NCBI RefSeq assembly: GCF_913061305.1
Contig: NZ_CAJXST010000003.1
Span: 186,001 to 250,000 of the forward strand
DNA length: 64,000 bases
From: an uncultured Porticoccus sp.
GTDB taxonomy: Bacteria > Pseudomonadota > Gammaproteobacteria > Pseudomonadales > Porticoccaceae
Direction of reading: 5' to 3'
The translations under genes and the position numbers were made by a program. Positions 1-9,231 of this stretch are shown here, piece after piece; position 1 is the stretch's first letter, and every line of letters begins with the position of its first letter. Below the pieces are notes generated by a model that searched no databases, was not told the DNA's origin, and worked only from the letters and a program-made list of their open reading frames with translations.

Positions 1-97
1 TTTCAGCCACACACACCTGGCACGCCGAACGTTGAATCGTCTCGACCCAGAAACCGTCTGACTCCACGGTGGTGATTTTACCCCTTTCTTCAATCAC
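1..97 (-). CDS. rseC: RseC/MucC-like regulator, N-terminal fragment
   Basis: Partial gene running off the left edge. A GTG start at 97 gives 32 residues beginning MIEERGKITTVESDGFWVET, followed by the CxxC pair CQVC. This matches the start of SoxR-reducing/RseC (MucC) proteins, inner-membrane proteins that modulate the sigma-E anti-sigma system and are linked to SoxR reduction. The position fits: it is the fourth gene of a leftward rpoE-rseA-rseB-rseC operon, 76 bases after rseB. The transmembrane part lies outside the window, so the assignment rests on the N-terminus and synteny. Confidence 0.75.
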   Translation of the reverse strand, partial: MIEERGKITTVESDGFWVETIQRSACQVCVAE

Positions 98-173
98 TTC
101 AGTCCAGTGCCTGCAATGCCATAAATTTTTGCCAAATGGTGCCTGACGATATATAGAACAGATACACGTATTG

Positions 174-1163
174 TTATTGGTAGTTATGTTGAACCGGTAT
201 GACTGCATGTGCAACGGCCCTGGCGGTTTCGACCGGTATTTCACCAACCACCGAGATCAGAAAGTCTTGCCGTCTGATTTTGGTTTTGGTGAGATAAGCC
301 ACGGTTGCACCCCGCTGGGCTTGCATTTCAGGGATGTCGACGGCCTCACTACTATCGATAAACACAGAAAAAATTGCCAATCCATCGGTGTAGATAAGAG
401 TCTCTCGACCGGAGTCATCAGATTTCAGGTAACCCGCCAAACCGAAACCGGGTGGAAGCCAGGATTGCTGCCAATTTGATTGGGCTACCGATGACTCTAC
501 ATTACTCAGGCAGGTAGAAACCTTCGACGAAACTCTATGCACCTCCGGTTCGGAGGGGTCCAGTGATGCCTCGTCAATGGATCCCCCGATTTCGACATCT
601 GCAAATTGAAATCTTTCCAGGACGCGATTGTTGTCACCAATCAGCATTGACTGGAGCAATAAACCCGTTTCCTGATCAACCCCCAGTATGTATCCGTAAC
701 GGTAACTATCTTTTGGAATAACATGAACAGTTAGTGTCTCCCTACCGGCTATTCGATCCTTGGCCTTCGGATAGACATGATAGAGCTTTTCGAGATGATC
801 TTTCGGGACAGAGGCTGCCGCTGTCACAGAGCTCCTCAGCATGAGATCTCCGAGACGTTCGCATCGACGTTCGTCGCTCTGACGAGTGACTTCCTTTTTC
901 GGTCCACTCAATAAGAAAAGACGCTCAAACTCCTGACCATCCCTGACAGAGTGAAAGACCTTGATGGTTCTGAGAATGCCGCCGTGTTCGTAGGTAAATA
1001 TCCCGCTGTAGTCAAGTGTGCGGTTGGCGTCTGCCATTTTGGAAAGAATGGTCGTTGGAGAAGTCGTATCAGCGATCGCCAAGGGTGACGCGGCAATAAG
1101 TAATAGGCATATAGCCGCAAAATATCTGGAAATTGGCATGGTTTGCTGTGAATTACTGATCAT
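174..1163 (-). CDS. rseB: Sigma-E regulatory protein RseB/MucB
   Basis: Periplasmic partner of the anti-sigma factor RseA; in the family it binds the RseA periplasmic domain and off-pathway LPS/lipoprotein and protects RseA from proteolysis. The protein has a signal peptide (MPISRYF, then a hydrophobic stretch ending LAIA), the conserved SGIFTYEHGG start of the MucB/LolA-like domain, and a C-terminal domain around residues 230-320, which is full family length. The ATG at 1163 overlaps the end of rseA; a second ATG at 1139 begins right at the signal peptide and is equally plausible. Neither has a clear ribosome binding site, so translational coupling to rseA is likely. Confidence 0.88.
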   Translation of the reverse strand: MISNSQQTMPISRYFAAICLLLIAASPLAIADTTSPTTILSKMADANRTLDYSGIFTYEHGGILRTIKVFHSVRDGQEFERLFLLSGPKKEVTRQSDERRCERLGDLMLRSSVTAAASVPKDHLEKLYHVYPKAKDRIAGRETLTVHVIPKDSYRYGYILGVDQETGLLLQSMLIGDNNRVLERFQFADVEIGGSIDEASLDPSEPEVHRVSSKVSTCLSNVESSVAQSNWQQSWLPPGFGLAGYLKSDDSGRETLIYTDGLAIFSVFIDSSEAVDIPEMQAQRGATVAYLTKTKIRRQDFLISVVGEIPVETARAVAHAVIPVQHNYQ

Positions 1164-1812
1164 GCGTAGTGGGCATACGAGCAAATGGCAGCATGCCCTG
1201 ATTCGTATTCATTGCCGCGTGGCCGGTATGCTCAATCATTAAGCTATTGAGGTAGGCCTGTACCTGTTCGCGAGTGACTTCAGACTCGGTCGCCTGGTCG
1301 ACCACAATGACCGGCTGGGCCTGACTGGTCCGGTAACTCTCAGGATTGTTGCTGACACTGACTGTCCGGGCAGTGACAGAAGGTATACCAAAGTCGGCAG
1401 AGGTTCTGAGCTGGGCGGGAGAAAATTTGTTATCAACGGTTTTGGTCGAGGCAACGGCGGGCTGATGGGTGTCGGGCGTGTTGTATTGCTGGAAACCAAT
1501 AATGGCCACTGTAGCTACTGAGGCGGCAATGGCAAAACGGCCGAGGGGCCTGAGCATGCGCGCAGAGAGCGTGTTTACCTGTAAGGCCTTTTCATCTTCC
1601 AGGGCCGCACTTATGCTTGCGGAGAAGTCAACCACCTGTTCCGGAAGATCTCTTCTCATGGCGGCGGCAGCCATCTGGTAGCGACGCCAGGTATCACGAG
1701 ACTGCTCATTCCCGGAAATATCTTTCAAGACGCGATGAACCTCAAGCTCATCTGCCTGACCGTCCATCAATGCTGACAGGGACTCTTTCTCGCGATCAGT
1801 GCTACCGGTCAT
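1153..1812 (-). CDS. rseA: Anti-sigma-E factor RseA/MucA
   Basis: Membrane-bound anti-sigma factor that holds RpoE inactive until envelope stress triggers its proteolysis. Residues 1-70 (start MTGSTDREKESLSALMDGQ, then DTWRRYQ) are the typical RseA N-terminal sigma-binding domain. A single membrane segment lies near residues 90-107 (FAIAASVATVAIIGF), followed by a periplasmic tail of about 110 residues. It lies 165 bases after rpoE and overlaps or abuts rseB, the standard operon order. Confidence 0.9.
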   Translation of the reverse strand: MTGSTDREKESLSALMDGQADELEVHRVLKDISGNEQSRDTWRRYQMAAAAMRRDLPEQVVDFSASISAALEDEKALQVNTLSARMLRPLGRFAIAASVATVAIIGFQQYNTPDTHQPAVASTKTVDNKFSPAQLRTSADFGIPSVTARTVSVSNNPESYRTSQAQPVIVVDQATESEVTREQVQAYLNSLMIEHTGHAAMNTNQGMLPFARMPTTHDQ

Positions 1813-1977
1813 AAGAAACTACCTCAAAACTATTAGTGACCATGCCACAGTATGTTGTGGCCCTAAAACCTGCTTTTAAATCATCATTGACAAGAACAAT
1901 GGCACCCATACAGCTTTTGAACAAATAATTCCATATAGGACAGCCCGTTAGCTGAAAAAGTTCATTGATTCAGGAGA

Positions 1978-2562
1978 TCAACCTTCAAGTAACCGAATCT
2001 TTTCATCTATGGCCTCTCTGGCACGAAAAATGCGAGACCTAACGGTTCCTACCGGACATCCCATGACCTCGGCGATTTCCTCGTAACTGAGACCCTCAAA
2101 TTCTCTTAAAGTTACCGCAGTTCGCAAATCTTCTGGAAGATTTTTTATAGCCAAATCCACCACGGCCTCCAGCTCGTCCCGGTAAAGAAGATTTTCAGGT
2201 GAGTCAATGTCGCGGAGTTTCTCGCTACCCTCATAAAAAGCGGCCTCTTCTGCGTCGACATCACTGGCGGGTGGACGCCGATTCCGTGCGACCAGATAGT
2301 TCTTTGCCGTATTGACGGCAATACGATACAGCCAAGTATAAAAAGCACTTTCACCACGAAATTTGGCCAATGCCCGATAAGCCTTGATAAAGGCTTCCTG
2401 CACAACATCGTTAACTTCATCAAAATCTTTGACATAGCGACTGACAATCGCATGGACTTTGTACTGGTATTTCATCACCAGCAAGTCAAAAGCGCGTTTA
2501 TCGCCTTTTTGAACACGAGCGACGAGTAGCTTGTCAGTATCTTTTGCCTGCTCGTTATCCAT
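1978..2562 (-). CDS. rpoE: ECF sigma factor RpoE/AlgU
   Basis: 194-residue extracytoplasmic-function sigma factor directing RNA polymerase to envelope-stress promoters. Sigma region 2 is visible from about residue 25 to 95 (DEVNDVVQEAFIKAYRAL, FYTWLYRIAVNTAKNYL) and region 4 from about 130 to 190 (SYEEIAEVMGCPVGTVRSRI helix-turn-helix). Length and sequence fit the RpoE/AlgU clade closely. It heads the rseABC operon and is divergent from nadB, as in many Pseudomonas-like genomes. The upstream space holds a sigma-E-like promoter, which suggests autoregulation. Confidence 0.95.
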   Translation of the reverse strand: MDNEQAKDTDKLLVARVQKGDKRAFDLLVMKYQYKVHAIVSRYVKDFDEVNDVVQEAFIKAYRALAKFRGESAFYTWLYRIAVNTAKNYLVARNRRPPASDVDAEEAAFYEGSEKLRDIDSPENLLYRDELEAVVDLAIKNLPEDLRTAVTLREFEGLSYEEIAEVMGCPVGTVRSRIFRAREAIDEKIRLLEG

Positions 2563-2623
2563 GGTCGCTCCGATTGCCCCCGAATCGCGTGGTTGTTATT
2601 GCGTCTCAGGGCATTCAATTACA

Positions 2624-2652
2624 ACAGACCCGCCGGGTAAAGGGATGATTCC
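2624..2652 (-). promoter_or_regulatory. Candidate sigma-E promoter of rpoE within an inverted repeat
   Basis: On the minus strand GGAATCA (2652-2646) is followed after 16 bases by GTCTGT (2629-2624). This resembles the sigma-E/AlgU consensus GAACTT-N16-TCTGA and lies 62 bases before the rpoE start. The -10 element also forms part of an imperfect inverted repeat (CAGACCC at 2625-2631 against GGGTCTG at 2654-2660). The assignment is by pattern only. Confidence 0.4.
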
Positions 2653-2723
2653 CGGGTCTGTATTTATTTTTGGCTCGCTATACTATCATGCTCCACACTG
2701 GTTTCGAGGACTTTAGGTAGTTA

Positions 2724-4346
2724 ATGAAAAACCCCCATTGTCATGATGTGTTGGTGATTGGCAGTGGCGCTGCAGGAATGACTGTGGCGCTTGAACTGGC
2801 TGATAAATATCAAATTGCACTGATCAGCAAAAGTGCCATCCAGTCGGGATCTACCTGGCATGCCCAGGGTGGCATTGCCGCTGTTTTTGATACGGAAGAC
2901 TCTGTTGAATCCCACGTTGGGGACACCCTGGAAGCTGGCGCAGGACTGTGTCACGAAGATGCCGTGAGATTTACCGTTGAGAACGGGCCTGATGCAATCC
3001 GCTGGTTAGTCAAACAGGGCGTTCAGTTCACCCGCAATGAGGATAATGTTGATTACCATCTGACGCGGGAAGGTGGCCACAGTCACCGTCGAATTTTGCA
3101 TACTGCCGATGCCACGGGCAAGGAAGTTTCATCCTCTTTGGCAGACAGGGTGCTTCAGCACGCCAATATTCAGGTTTTTCCGAGCCACGTGGTTGTTGAC
3201 CTGATCACACAGGCCGACAGAGGTTCCAGCCGCATGCGATGTACGGGTGCCTATGTGCTGGATAACGAACAGGACTGTGTCCGTGTTTTTCAGGCAAAAG
3301 CTGTTGTATTGGCAACCGGCGGTGCCAGTAAGGCTTACCTATACTCCACCAATCCTGACGGTGCTACCGGCGATGGTATTGCCGTAGCCTGGCGTCGCGG
3401 TTGTCGGGTAGCCAACATGGAGTTCAACCAGTTTCATCCCACCTGTCTCTATCACCCCAATGCCAAGGCTTTTCTGGTTACCGAAGCCCTGCGTGGTGAA
3501 GGCGCTTACCTGACGCTGGCCAATGGTGAGCGTTTTATGGACAAGTTCCATCCGAAGGCAGAGTTGGCACCCAGGGATATTGTTGCCCGAGCCATAGATT
3601 TTGAAATGAAGCGGCTGGGCATCGATTGTGTCTATCTGGACATCTCGCATCGGCCCAAAGAGTTTCTAAAAAACCACTTTCCTACGGTTATGGCCCAGTG
3701 CCTAAAGTATGGAATAGACATCACTAAAGAAGCCATTCCCGTGGTTCCCGCAGCTCACTATACCTGTGGTGGTATCGTGGTAAACCAGAAAGGTCAGACC
3801 GACCTTTGGAATTTATACGCGATTGGTGAGACGGCTTTTACGGGCCTGCATGGTGCGAACCGTATGGCCAGCAACTCGTTGGTTGAATGCGTGGTTTACG
3901 GCCACGCGGCCGCCAGCGCCATTCGCGAAAGCATTGAGACGATTCCGGAACCGGATAAGGCGAGACCCTGGGATGAGAGTCGTGTCACCTATTCGGATGA
4001 AGATGTGGTGATCGCGCATAACTGGGATGAGTTGCGTCGTTTTATGTGGGACTACGTGGGCATTGTCAGAACCCGGAAGCGACTGGCCAGGGCTCATCAC
4101 CGGGTCAAACTGCTGCAAAAAGAAATCCATGAATATTACAGCAACTATAAAATTAGCCGGGATTTGCTGGAGTTACGCAATCTGGTGTTAGTGGCAGAGC
4201 TGATCATTCGCTCTGCAGAGCAACGCAAAGAGAGCCGCGGTCTGCATTACACGCTTGATTACCCGGACCTGTCCTCCGTCGCCAAAGATACCATTATGGT
4301 GCCAATCAATTTTGCCGGGCAAAACTTTATTGTCAGCAAGCGTTGA
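2724..4346 (+). CDS. nadB: L-aspartate oxidase NadB
   Basis: 540-residue flavoenzyme that oxidises L-aspartate to iminoaspartate, the first step of de novo NAD synthesis in the cytosol. The FAD-binding GxGxxG is GSGAAG at residues 13-18. The substrate-binding motifs of the succinate dehydrogenase/fumarate reductase flavoprotein superfamily follow (THAQGG-type segment [46 protein letters not shown]). The full C-terminal helical domain is present. It is divergent from rpoE and convergent with ygfX, one base apart. Confidence 0.95.
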   Translation: MKNPHCHDVLVIGSGAAGMTVALELADKYQIALISKSAIQSGSTWHAQGGIAAVFDTEDSVESHVGDTLEAGAGLCHEDAVRFTVENGPDAIRWLVKQGVQFTRNEDNVDYHLTREGGHSHRRILHTADATGKEVSSSLADRVLQHANIQVFPSHVVVDLITQADRGSSRMRCTGAYVLDNEQDCVRVFQAKAVVLATGGASKAYLYSTNPDGATGDGIAVAWRRGCRVANMEFNQFHPTCLYHPNAKAFLVTEALRGEGAYLTLANGERFMDKFHPKAELAPRDIVARAIDFEMKRLGIDCVYLDISHRPKEFLKNHFPTVMAQCLKYGIDITKEAIPVVPAAHYTCGGIVVNQKGQTDLWNLYAIGETAFTGLHGANRMASNSLVECVVYGHAAASAIRESIETIPEPDKARPWDESRVTYSDEDVVIAHNWDELRRFMWDYVGIVRTRKRLARAHHRVKLLQKEIHEYYSNYKISRDLLELRNLVLVAELIIRSAEQRKESRGLHYTLDYPDLSSVAKDTIMVPINFAGQNFIVSKR

Positions 4347-4347
4347 C

Positions 4348-4752
4348 CTAACCTAACTGCAGCGTCACGTGAATCTTGCGCAGGTTCGCTGGTGAGGTGC
4401 TGTCAGGCAACACCAGAACACAATAACGTCTTTTCGGGCCGAGAAACCGAAGTAGCAATAGTCTGCCCAGCCGAAAAAAATGCGGTAAGACAACATCCAC
4501 TTGCTGATCGGCATGGTACAACTGCCAATTTCCGTTTATCCAGATTAGTCGCTTGACCGGCTGCCTATACCAGATAAGACAGGCATTTGCGCCACCCACC
4601 AATACCAGGATAATCGTTAAGATTTTCACCCAGAGAGGTATTGCCGAAACAATCAAAAGGCACACAGCAAGACCGTGAATGGACAGAATCCAGACCAGCA
4701 GCAGCAACGAACGATGAAGCGCTGTATCAACCGGGACGGGATCTTGAGTCAC
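4348..4752 (-). CDS. ygfX: YgfX/CptA-like membrane protein
   Basis: About 134 residues with two adjacent membrane helices near the N-terminus ([21 protein letters not shown] and [19 protein letters not shown]), then a soluble tail with W-rich strands ([13 protein letters not shown]) and the [14 protein letters not shown] segment typical of the YgfX family. Family members are encoded directly after sdhE; a toxin role affecting cytoskeletal proteins has been proposed in E. coli but is disputed. The GTG at 4752, overlapping the end of sdhE by 26 bases, is preferred; a longer reading frame reaches 4836 but would lie inside sdhE. Confidence 0.7.
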   Translation of the reverse strand: MTQDPVPVDTALHRSLLLLVWILSIHGLAVCLLIVSAIPLWVKILTIILVLVGGANACLIWYRQPVKRLIWINGNWQLYHADQQVDVVLPHFFRLGRLLLLRFLGPKRRYCVLVLPDSTSPANLRKIHVTLQLG

Positions 4753-4972
4753 GAATGATCTGCACAATTTTTTGCAAGTCAGGGTCTTCCGGGGTTTCCC
4801 GGCGGAGGAACCAGCCGAACATATCCTGATCTTCACACTCGAGAAGCTTGTGATAGCGCTCCTGGTCTGCTGTTTCGAGAGTGGGGTAAATGTCGTCCAG
4901 GAAAGGCTGCAACACCAAATCCAGTTCCAGCATTCCGCGCCGGCTTGCCCAAAACAGTCGATTTCTTTCCAT
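4727..4972 (-). CDS. sdhE: FAD assembly factor SdhE (CptB)
   Basis: 81-residue cytosolic helical protein that promotes covalent FAD attachment to succinate dehydrogenase and fumarate reductase flavoproteins. The signature RGxxE is present as R12-G13-M-L-E16 in [10 protein letters not shown], and the remainder ([16 protein letters not shown]) matches the family. The ATG at 4972 has GAGG nine bases upstream; a TTG at 4993 is less likely. It forms a two-gene operon with ygfX and diverges from ygfZ, a common gammaproteobacterial arrangement. Confidence 0.9.
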   Translation of the reverse strand: MERNRLFWASRRGMLELDLVLQPFLDDIYPTLETADQERYHKLLECEDQDMFGWFLRRETPEDPDLQKIVQIIRDSRSRPG

Positions 4973-5075
4973 CGCCGGTCGCCTCTGTCTCAATAAATAG
5001 GATGTGGGGCATTATAATGGAACAAGTGGGTTTAAACCCACCGGGACGGATACTTTCACCTCAACCGGGCAAACC

Positions 5076-6065
5076 ATGAACGATTGGCAAAAATACCTAT
5101 CCACACAAGGCGCTGTCATCAATGATGGCCAAATACACTTTCATGAATCACCAGCTGACTTCCCTGCACTGTTGACCCAGGGCGACGATATCCTGAGTCC
5201 CCTCCTTCACCAGGGTTTGATATCAGTAAAAGGCCCGGATGCGGCTCGTTTTCTGCAAGGCCAGATAACCTGTGACGTGCTTCAAGTGGCCATTGGCGAG
5301 TCCACCCACGGTGCTCGCTGCAATGTCAAGGGTCGGATGCTGGCCAGCTTTGTTCTATTCCATGCTGAAGATCAGCACTTTTTGCTTCAGTTACACCGCA
5401 GCCTGATTGCCCCGCTGATCAACGAGTTGACCAAATATGCAGTGTTCTTCAAAGTTGAGTTGACTGATATCAGTGATCACCACTGTTTGTTGGGAATTGC
5501 TGGGGCATCCGTTGAAAAAACCGGTCTGACTGACGCCGTCTATCAGTATCGGTTGGTTGATGGCAGAAAAATATTGATTGTTGCCGCTGAAAAAACACCG
5601 TCTGTATGGGAGGCATTACGGGATGCGCTAAAACCTGTGGGAACTGAGCTGTGGCAATTAATGGATATTCGATCCGGCCTTGGTCATGTGGAAGTCGGCA
5701 CTGCTGACCTGTTTATACCGCAAATGCTGAATTTTCAGGCGATCGGGGCAATCAGCTTCAAAAAAGGTTGTTACACGGGGCAGGAAGTGGTCGCACGTAT
5801 GAAGTATCTGGGGAAACTGAAGCGCCGCATGTACCGAATCAGAGTGCCTGCCCCCGCGGACCGTCTGCTACCTGGCATCCCCTGTTATCTGCAGGGCCAG
5901 AATCAATTTGTTGGGCATATCGTGTCCACAGCGCACTGTGATGCTGAGCGACTGGAAGTGTTGGTTGTATTGACCAAAGAAGCGGCAGAGAGTGATGATC
6001 TGGTGATGGGGTCACAGCTGTATCCGATTGTTGAAAAGCTACCTTTTCCATACGAAATATCATAA
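5076..6065 (+). CDS. ygfZ: Folate-binding Fe-S protein maturation factor YgfZ
   Basis: Cytosolic GcvT-like folate-binding protein that helps maintain some iron-sulfur enzymes. The family signature KGCYTGQE lies at about residues 229-236 and contains the conserved cysteine; KGPDAARFLQGQITCDV near residue 55 is the typical N-terminal block. The start at 5076 (MNDWQKYLSTQG) is preferred over an in-frame ATG 72 bases upstream because homology begins here. It is divergent from sdhE-ygfX. Confidence 0.92.
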   Translation: MNDWQKYLSTQGAVINDGQIHFHESPADFPALLTQGDDILSPLLHQGLISVKGPDAARFLQGQITCDVLQVAIGESTHGARCNVKGRMLASFVLFHAEDQHFLLQLHRSLIAPLINELTKYAVFFKVELTDISDHHCLLGIAGASVEKTGLTDAVYQYRLVDGRKILIVAAEKTPSVWEALRDALKPVGTELWQLMDIRSGLGHVEVGTADLFIPQMLNFQAIGAISFKKGCYTGQEVVARMKYLGKLKRRMYRIRVPAPADRLLPGIPCYLQGQNQFVGHIVSTAHCDAERLEVLVVLTKEAAESDDLVMGSQLYPIVEKLPFPYEIS

Positions 6066-6124
6066 ATATCATATTGTTGAATAGTATATTTCATTCTATT
6101 TATTAACATGTTTTGGAGCGAACA

Positions 6125-6541
6125 ATGCTGGCTTGGTTATCTGAACATCAGGTGCTGCTGACATGGCTTAGCATTGTGTCATTCATTACCTTTATTGGAA
6201 GCCTGCTCGCTCTGCCATGGTTGGTGGCAATGATACCGGAGGATTACTTTTTTTATGAAAGTCGCGAAACAACCGCATTGCAACAAAGGCATCCGGTCAC
6301 CCGGTATTTATTACTGGTTGGAAAAAACCTGTTGGGGTTAATCCTGTTGTGTGGTGGCTTTCTGATGTTGTTCATACCCGGACAGGGGCTGCTAACTATG
6401 GCGGTAGGACTATTGTTAATGGACTACCCTGGAAAATACGCACTGGAAAAGCGTATTGTCAGCACGCCCTCTATCTTAAAAGGGTTGAACTGGTTGAGGG
6501 CGAAACGGCATTTACCCGCACTGAAGGTGGATAAACCCTAA
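6125..6541 (+). CDS. PGPGW-type small transmembrane protein
   Basis: 138-residue membrane protein with two or three helices ([57 protein letters not shown]). The FIPGQG...LLMDYPGK pattern resembles the PGPGW family of predicted transmembrane proteins, whose function is unknown. The ATG at 6125 has GGAG at 6115-6118. It overlaps the end of ung by a few bases in convergent orientation. Confidence 0.7.
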   Translation: MLAWLSEHQVLLTWLSIVSFITFIGSLLALPWLVAMIPEDYFFYESRETTALQQRHPVTRYLLLVGKNLLGLILLCGGFLMLFIPGQGLLTMAVGLLLMDYPGKYALEKRIVSTPSILKGLNWLRAKRHLPALKVDKP

Positions 6542-7245
6542 ACTTTACCCCGGGCAGCCTCATGTACCTGCCAGTCTACTGGCTCCAGGCCCTGTTGTTT
6601 GAGGTACTGATTCGCTTTTGAAAAATGTCCACAACCCAGGAAGCCCCGATGGGCTGATAGTGGCGACGGGTGCGGTGCCCTGAGTACCAGGTGCTTATCG
6701 GTATCGATAATGGCCCCCTTTTTCTGGGCATAACTGCCCCATAACATAAATACCAACCCACGACGTTGGTCGTTTAATAGTTGTATTACCCGGTCGGTGA
6801 ATTGTTCCCAACCCTGCCCCTGATGGGACCCGGCACGGCCCTTTTCAACGGTCAATGTCGCATTCAGTAAAAACACACCCTGGGCAGCCCAGTCCATCAG
6901 ACAGCCGTGTCCGGGCGGCTGAATCCCGCAATCCTGTTGCAACTCCCGAAAAATATTTCGCAGGGATGGCGGAATATCAACACCGGGCATCACCGAGAAA
7001 CAAAGACCATGTGCCTGTTTGTCACCGTGGTAGGGATCCTGTCCGATAATGACCACTTTGACCTGGTCAAAAGGCGTACTATTGAATGCTGCAAACCAGT
7101 TTGATCCGCTGGGGTAGATGGTTTTACCTGTCTTTTTCTGGGCCTGCAGAAACTGTTTTAGTTTGACCATGTAGGGCAACTGGAACTGGTCTTCAAGTTT
7201 AGCCAGCCAGGAAGGATGGAGCTTGATTTGCGGGATTTCTGCCAC
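6538..7245 (-). CDS. ung: Uracil-DNA glycosylase
   Basis: 235-residue family 1 uracil-DNA glycosylase that removes uracil from DNA in base excision repair. The water-activating motif GQDPYHG includes Asp70; the [12 protein letters not shown] strand and the C-terminal DNA-intercalation motif [11 protein letters not shown] are intact. Start is GTG at 7245 with GGAAGAAA just upstream. It diverges from the patatin-like gene. Confidence 0.95.
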   Translation of the reverse strand: MAEIPQIKLHPSWLAKLEDQFQLPYMVKLKQFLQAQKKTGKTIYPSGSNWFAAFNSTPFDQVKVVIIGQDPYHGDKQAHGLCFSVMPGVDIPPSLRNIFRELQQDCGIQPPGHGCLMDWAAQGVFLLNATLTVEKGRAGSHQGQGWEQFTDRVIQLLNDQRRGLVFMLWGSYAQKKGAIIDTDKHLVLRAPHPSPLSAHRGFLGCGHFSKANQYLKQQGLEPVDWQVHEAARGKV

Positions 7246-7345
7246 AGGTTTCTTCCGGTTATGATGGTAAAGCTGTGTAATAAACCGGAATTTCTACTTC
7301 AAATCAACCAAGGACTATTGTGATTAACCGCCAGGTGAACCTTGT

Positions 7346-8176
7346 ATGACAAAAATTGGACTTGCGTTGGGAGGGGGTGGAGCCAAAGGCATCAGCCACT
7401 TACTGATTCTGGAGACATTGGAGGAAATGGGGCTGAAGCCTTATTTCATCACCGGTACCAGCATCGGCGCATTAATTGGCGCCATGTATTGTGCGGGTAT
7501 GCCAACAGGTGAAATCAAGCAAATTTTTCTTCAGTTCAGCCTTCGCGATAATGAATCGCTCAAACATCTCGTCACCAGGAAACACTTGTTCAAATGGCTG
7601 GATTTTATTAGCCCGCAATTTCGTGGCCGGGGACTGATTCGGGTAGAGAACCTGTTGAATTATCTCTTCGAATCCGTTCATGCCACCCAGTTTTCCGAGC
7701 TCGACACGCCACTGAAGGTTGTGGCATCGGATTTCTGGAGCCGGGAACAGGTTGTTCTTCAGCAAGGGGCACTGATACCTGCGATTCGTGCCAGCATGTC
7801 TCTTCCCGGACTCTTTCAGCCCGTCACCATAGATGGACAGGTGCTGATAGATGGTGGCGCAGTAAACCCTGTACCGTTTGACCTGTTGCCCGATGACTGT
7901 GACATTACGATTGCTGTTGATGTGATTGGCACGCGCACCGTCTCCAATAAACTCCCATCCCTGTCAGAAGCCGTATTCAACACCTACCAGATCATGCAAA
8001 AAAGCATCATCAGGGAAAAACTGGCCAAGTTAGCGCCGGACATTTATATCGAGCCAAATGTGGCGGCGGTGAGAATGCTGGAGTTTTACAAGGCCAATTT
8101 GATTCTCAATAATGGTTCAAAAACCAAGAGCGAGCTAAAGCGGAAGCTCAACCGCGAGCTCAAACAGCTTCAATAA
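7346..8176 (+). CDS. Patatin-like phospholipase, RssA type
   Basis: 276-residue serine lipid hydrolase-fold protein. The oxyanion glycine-rich loop GGGGAKG (residues 9-15), nucleophile elbow GTSIG with Ser39, and catalytic Asp169 in LIDGG form the complete Ser-Asp dyad of bacterial patatins. It resembles the RssA/YchK branch; the natural substrate is not known. It converges with the downstream hydrolase gene and the two overlap by 17 bases at their 3' ends. Confidence 0.88.
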   Translation: MTKIGLALGGGGAKGISHLLILETLEEMGLKPYFITGTSIGALIGAMYCAGMPTGEIKQIFLQFSLRDNESLKHLVTRKHLFKWLDFISPQFRGRGLIRVENLLNYLFESVHATQFSELDTPLKVVASDFWSREQVVLQQGALIPAIRASMSLPGLFQPVTIDGQVLIDGGAVNPVPFDLLPDDCDITIAVDVIGTRTVSNKLPSLSEAVFNTYQIMQKSIIREKLAKLAPDIYIEPNVAAVRMLEFYKANLILNNGSKTKSELKRKLNRELKQLQ

Positions 8177-8942
8177 AACGTGCTATGGCTTCATTGGTCT
8201 CCCGGGGCTTTTCAATCGGCGTCCCGTGACCGGTATCGGCAATAACCACCAATTTGGCATTTTTCATGACATCGACCACCGCCTGTTTCAGCGCTACCGG
8301 TGAATAGTCCCGGTCACCCGTCAACATCAGGGTCGGCACCTCAATGTCAGCCAAATGCTCCAGAACCCCCCAGCCAAAAAGAGACTTGAGATTTTTTAGA
8401 TAAACTTTTTTGGGGTTGGAAGCAATCTGTCGGGTAAAGATATCAATCAACGCCTCTCTCCCCTCCCCCGGAAACATACTCTCTGCCACTTTGCGGGCAT
8501 AACGGTGCATACCCAGCAGATGAACTGACAGCACTCGTGTCCAGAGCATTTTTTTTGCGGCGAAGGTGTTGTCGGGGAGTGCTGGACCAGAATTGATGAT
8601 TGTCATGCTTTTTAAACGTTGTGGCGCATCCGCTGCGATCTGAAACGCGACCATCCCCCCCATGGACAGGCCAACAAGGTGCGCCTGATCAATACCCAGC
8701 TGGTCCATCAACCCGAGAACATCATTGGCGTGAACCGATATATCGTAATGACTATCGGGTTTATCTGACGCACCGTGCCCCCGAAAATCCGGGGCAATTA
8801 CCCGCCAGTGATCGCGAAAATAATCGATCTGCCCGGCCCAGTCCCTGCTGCTAACCCCCAGACCGTGTAAAAAAATAATTACATCGCCCTGTCCTTCGTC
8901 CAGGTAGGCCATCCTGACGCCATTGACGGTCGTCTGTTGCAT
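8160..8942 (-). CDS. Alpha/beta-fold hydrolase
   Basis: 260-residue alpha/beta hydrolase. HGLGVSSRDW holds the oxyanion HG, the nucleophile elbow is GLSMGG with Ser93, an acidic residue lies in TGDRDYSP, and the catalytic His is in DTGHGTPIEKP. The sequence resembles 3-oxoadipate enol-lactonase/epoxide hydrolase-like members of the superfamily, but no aromatic-degradation genes are nearby, so the substrate cannot be named. GGAG precedes the ATG. Confidence 0.85.
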   Translation of the reverse strand: MQQTTVNGVRMAYLDEGQGDVIIFLHGLGVSSRDWAGQIDYFRDHWRVIAPDFRGHGASDKPDSHYDISVHANDVLGLMDQLGIDQAHLVGLSMGGMVAFQIAADAPQRLKSMTIINSGPALPDNTFAAKKMLWTRVLSVHLLGMHRYARKVAESMFPGEGREALIDIFTRQIASNPKKVYLKNLKSLFGWGVLEHLADIEVPTLMLTGDRDYSPVALKQAVVDVMKNAKLVVIADTGHGTPIEKPRETNEAIARFIEAV

Positions 8943-9231
8943 TTCAGTCTCCGAATCTTTGTAAGATCACCGACTTTGCAGGATTGCGCTTTGTTCAGCA
9001 AGGTTCAGAAGACAAACTACCGCGGCAGAATCGTCAAAAAATATTCCTGCGAGGGATATTTTTGCCGGAAATGACCGTCGGTATTTGGTAATATTGGATC
9101 GCCGTTGTTGACGATAGTTAGCTCACGGCTTTTATCGCCCTGAGATATTTTAAAAACGGCTTAATCGGGGTTCCCTCGCAAAGATCCATGTCAATGGTCT
9201 TCCCCACTGGACAGGAAGGTGTAAATTTCTT

